DNA of 64,000 nucleotides from Xylophilus rhododendri. Lineage in GTDB: Bacteria; Pseudomonadota; Gammaproteobacteria; Burkholderiales; Burkholderiaceae_C. Positions 62,115-64,000 of this stretch are shown one piece after another. Under the pieces are notes generated by a model. The model did not search any database. It was not told the origin of the DNA and saw only the letters and a list, made by a program, of their open reading frames with translations. Positions within the stretch are counted from its first letter, which is position 1. The number at the start of each line of letters is the position of its first letter. The translations under genes and the position numbers were made by a program. The stretch covers positions 2,542,001 to 2,606,000 of the forward strand of contig NZ_CP047650.1 in the NCBI RefSeq assembly GCF_009906855.1, read 5' to 3'.

Positions 62115-62761
62115 GCGACAGCAAACTGCGCGAAGAGATCTGCCGTGTCGGCGCCTCCCTGTATGCCCGCGGCTATGTGCATGCCACGGCCGGCAACATC
62201 AGCGTGCGCACCGAGGACGGCTACCTGATCACCCCCACCGACGCCTGCCTGGGCGCGCTCGACCCGGCCCGCCTGGCCGCCGTCGATGCCCAGGGCGTGC
62301 AGACCTCTGGCGACCGCGCATCGAAGACCCTGGTGCTGCACCGGCGCATCTACGGCGCCGACCCCGGGGCGCATTGCGTGATCCACACCCACTCCACCCA
62401 CCTGGTCGCGCTGACCCTGGCCGGTGTGTGGCAGCCCGACAGCATCCTGCCGCCGATCACGCCCTACTTCGTGATGAAGGTCGGCCGGGTGCCGCTGATC
62501 CCCTACCACCGGCCGGGCGATCCGGTGGTGGGCGAACTGGTGGCGCAGCGCATCGCCGCCGCGCAGCAGGCCGGGCGCGCGATCCGCGCGGTGATGCTGG
62601 ATCGGCTGGGCCCCAACGTCTGGCACCGCTCGCCGGCCGAGGCCAGCGCGGTGCTGGAAGAGCTGGAAGAAACGGCGCGGCTGTGGCTGATGACCAAGCC
62701 CGAGCCGCTGTCCGAACACAGCATCGAGGAGCTGCGCGGCAGCTTCGGCGCGAGCTGGTAA
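62111..62761 (+). CDS. otnC: 3-oxo-tetronate 4-phosphate decarboxylase (class II aldolase family)
   Basis: This 216-aa class II aldolase/adducin-family enzyme has ATAGNISVRTEDGYLITPT for phosphate binding and the zinc ligands of HCVIHTHSTH near residue 94-98. Paired with OtnK it yields dihydroxyacetone phosphate and CO2, completing degradation of threonate/erythronate-type acids. The ATG overlaps the otnK stop. No separate OtnI isomerase is encoded in this cluster. Confidence 0.92.
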   Translation: MSDSKLREEICRVGASLYARGYVHATAGNISVRTEDGYLITPTDACLGALDPARLAAVDAQGVQTSGDRASKTLVLHRRIYGADPGAHCVIHTHSTHLVALTLAGVWQPDSILPPITPYFVMKVGRVPLIPYHRPGDPVVGELVAQRIAAAQQAGRAIRAVMLDRLGPNVWHRSPAEASAVLEELEETARLWLMTKPEPLSEHSIEELRGSFGASW

Positions 62762-62778
62762 GCCCCCGCCCCGGGCGC

Positions 62779-63243
62779 CTAGACGTCTTCGCGGAAATGG
62801 GGCCCCGGTCCCTCGCCCGCCAGCACATCGCCCGCATTGCGCAGCGGGCAGACCTTGAGCGAGAGACAGCCGCAGCCGATGCAGCCATCGAGCTGCGAAC
62901 GCAGCTGCGTCAGCGTGTGGATGCGTTCGTCCAGCTCCGCGCGCCAGGCGGTGGACATGCGCCGCCAGTCCGCCCGCGTCGGGTTGCGCCCCACCGGCAG
63001 CCGCGCCAGCGCATCGGCGATCGCCTGCAGCGGCAATCCCATGCGCTGGGCCACCTTGATCACCGCCAGCCGGCGCAGCACCGCGCGTGGATAACGCCGC
63101 TGGTTGCCGGCATTGCGTTCGCTGTCGATCAGCCCGCGGCTTTCGTAGAAATGCAGGGCCGATACCGACAGGCCGCTGCGGGCGGCGGCCTCGCCCACGG
63201 TGAGTCTTTCGCTGGCAGTGGGGCGGCTGGGTTTGAGGGACAT
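62779..63243 (-). CDS. soxR: Redox-sensitive transcriptional activator SoxR
   Basis: This 154-aa MerR-family regulator has an N-terminal winged helix ([25 protein letters not shown]), a dimerisation helix and the [2Fe-2S] cluster motif [12 protein letters not shown] (C-x2-C-x-C-x5-C). Oxidation of the cluster by redox-cycling compounds makes it an activator. ATG 63243 gives exactly the E. coli SoxR length. It diverges from the RidA-MFS operon, whose promoter carries a SoxR box. No soxS gene is seen, as in most non-enteric bacteria. Confidence 0.96.
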   Translation of the reverse strand: MSLKPSRPTASERLTVGEAAARSGLSVSALHFYESRGLIDSERNAGNQRRYPRAVLRRLAVIKVAQRMGLPLQAIADALARLPVGRNPTRADWRRMSTAWRAELDERIHTLTQLRSQLDGCIGCGCLSLKVCPLRNAGDVLAGEGPGPHFREDV

Positions 63244-63297
63244 TGGGATTCGGCGAAGGGACAGGCAGGACGCCATCTTGGCATGGACGAATAGTGC

Positions 63298-63328
63298 TTG
63301 ACCTCAAGTGAAGTTGAGGCTCGATACT
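63298..63328 (+). promoter_or_regulatory. SoxR-dependent promoter
   Basis: TTGACC (63298-63303) and GATACT (63323-63328) are separated by 19 bp, the over-long spacer typical of MerR-family-activated promoters. The palindromic SoxR box CCTCAAGTGAAGTTGAGG (63302-63319) fills the spacer and differs from the E. coli soxS site in only the two central bases or so. It should drive the RidA-MFS operon. Confidence 0.9.
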
Positions 63329-63371
63329 CGGCGAGGTCTTCAGCTCCTGGCGCCCCAAGCGCGTCCCGACC

Positions 63372-63791
63372 ATGGCCTTCTCCCTGCACATGCTCAACCC
63401 CGCCGGCCTCTACGATCCGCGACCCAACGGCTATTCGCACCTGGCCTGCATCACCGGCCCGGCGCGGCTGATCTTCGTCGCCGGCCAGGGCGGCGAGGAT
63501 GCCGAAGGCCGTCTGGCGCCCGGCTTCGCCGCACAGGTCGAACAGGCGCTCGACAACCTGCACACCGCCCTGGCCGCGGCCGGCGCCGGCTGGGCCGACG
63601 TGGCCGAGCTGACCGCCCTGGTGGTCGACCATTCGCAGGAGCGCCTGGGCATCTTCAGCCAGGCCCTGATGCGCCGCTGGGGCACGCTGGCCACGCCTGC
63701 CTGCACCCTGATCCCGGTGCCCCGCCTGGCGCTGGACGGCATGCTCTTCGAGATCGACGCCACCGCCGCCCTGCGGGACGAAGACCGATGA
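63372..63791 (+). CDS. RidA/YjgF-family protein
   Basis: This 139-aa protein has RidA-fold features (LIFVAGQGGEDAEG, AQVEQALDNLHTALAAAGAGWADVAELTAL, PACTLIPVPRLALDGMLFEIDATA). The canonical catalytic Arg of enamine/imine deaminases (C-terminal R-x-x-LP) is not evident in this spacing, so it may belong to a non-deaminase subgroup. It lies under a SoxR-controlled promoter and is translationally coupled to the MFS gene (ATGA). Confidence 0.85.
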   Translation: MAFSLHMLNPAGLYDPRPNGYSHLACITGPARLIFVAGQGGEDAEGRLAPGFAAQVEQALDNLHTALAAAGAGWADVAELTALVVDHSQERLGIFSQALMRRWGTLATPACTLIPVPRLALDGMLFEIDATAALRDEDR

Positions 63792-64000
63792 CAGGCGCGC
63801 GCCCCGCCGCCCCGCTCTCCACCCCCGTCCTGCTGCTGATGGCCATGGCCTGCGGCCTGTGCGCCGGCGGCAACTACTTCAACCAGCCGCTGCTGCATTC
63901 GATCGCACGCGACCTGGGCATCGCCGAATCCCGCGCGGCGCTCACCGTCACCATCGCCCAGGTCGCTTATGCCTGCGGCCTGCTGCTGCTGGTGCCCCTG
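63788..64000 (+). CDS. MFS transporter, N-terminal part (cut by window edge)
   Basis: Seventy-one codons are visible, with membrane segments at about 13-32 and 52-71 and the sequence NYFNQPLLHSIARDLGI typical of YnfM/drug-resistance MFS transporters. It overlaps the RidA gene and is therefore in the SoxR regulon, consistent with export of redox-active drugs. Confidence 0.85.
   Translation, partial: MTGARPAAPLSTPVLLLMAMACGLCAGGNYFNQPLLHSIARDLGIAESRAALTVTIAQVAYACGLLLLVPL

Overview
The window is high-GC, gene-dense bacterial chromosome. Gene content and order point to a betaproteobacterium of the Burkholderiales, most likely a Comamonadaceae-type organism (Acidovorax/Variovorax/Xylophilus-like). 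This rests on protein family resemblance and synteny (tRNA-Tyr-Gly-Thr-tuf-tRNA-Trp-secE-nusG-rplKAJL-rpoBC, trpEGDC, apaG next to a PF10136 membrane protein, LemA-rsmB-DUF4390-ntrYX), not on a database search. A hrpII/PIP-box-like site in front of an unrecognised, effector-like gene suggests, but does not prove, a plant-associated lifestyle.

Layout. 1-2.7 kb: a TctD/TctE-type two-component pair and a D-amino-acid dehydrogenase behind a tandem glycine riboswitch. 2.9-6.0 kb: a glycosyltransferase, an oxidoreductase remnant, and a 1.6-kb AT-richer insertion at tRNA-Phe bounded by a 45-bp duplication of the tRNA 3' end and carrying nuclease-like ORFs but no integrase. 6-11.7 kb: LemA-rsmB-DUF4390-ntrY-ntrX operon (minus strand). 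11.8-25.8 kb: the transcription/translation core cluster, reading from tRNA-Tyr down to rpoC. 25.9-32.6 kb: patatin, then trpE-G-D-C-ung on the minus strand with a candidate trp leader peptide, preceded by gph. 32.8-36 kb: a stress cassette (glycine-zipper protein, small hydrophilic protein, KatE catalase, 30-aa membrane microprotein) lying between gph and rpe. 36.2-45 kb: rpe/apaG, PF10136 protein, YfiR-YfiN c-di-GMP module, CPA2-type antiporter, YbdK ligase and an orphan Bug-type binding protein. 45-47.2 kb: a kinase-fold protein and a wHTH-nucleotidyltransferase pair that looks like a self-regulated toxin-antitoxin system. 47.2-52.8 kb: an AlkD-like protein, thiL-pgpA-cinA(pncC), a CHASE-GGDEF cyclase and a UPF0149/SEC-C protein. 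53-57.2 kb: a GltB-like FMN oxidoreductase, the PIP-box effector candidate with a poly-Thr microsatellite, and a kinase-like protein. 57.2-62.8 kb: a GntR-controlled acid-sugar catabolic operon (DRL/SAF-family oxidoreductase, GntP permease, OtnK, OtnC). 62.8-64 kb: soxR diverging from a RidA-MFS operon over a textbook SoxR promoter.

No CRISPR array, rRNA gene or intact insertion sequence was seen. The most distinctive observations are the tRNA-Phe mini-island, the glycine riboswitch whose aptamer core is complementary to the downstream Shine-Dalgarno, the PIP-box effector candidate, the autoregulated wHTH-NTase pair, and the acid-sugar operon that uses a DXR-like (DRL) oxidoreductase.
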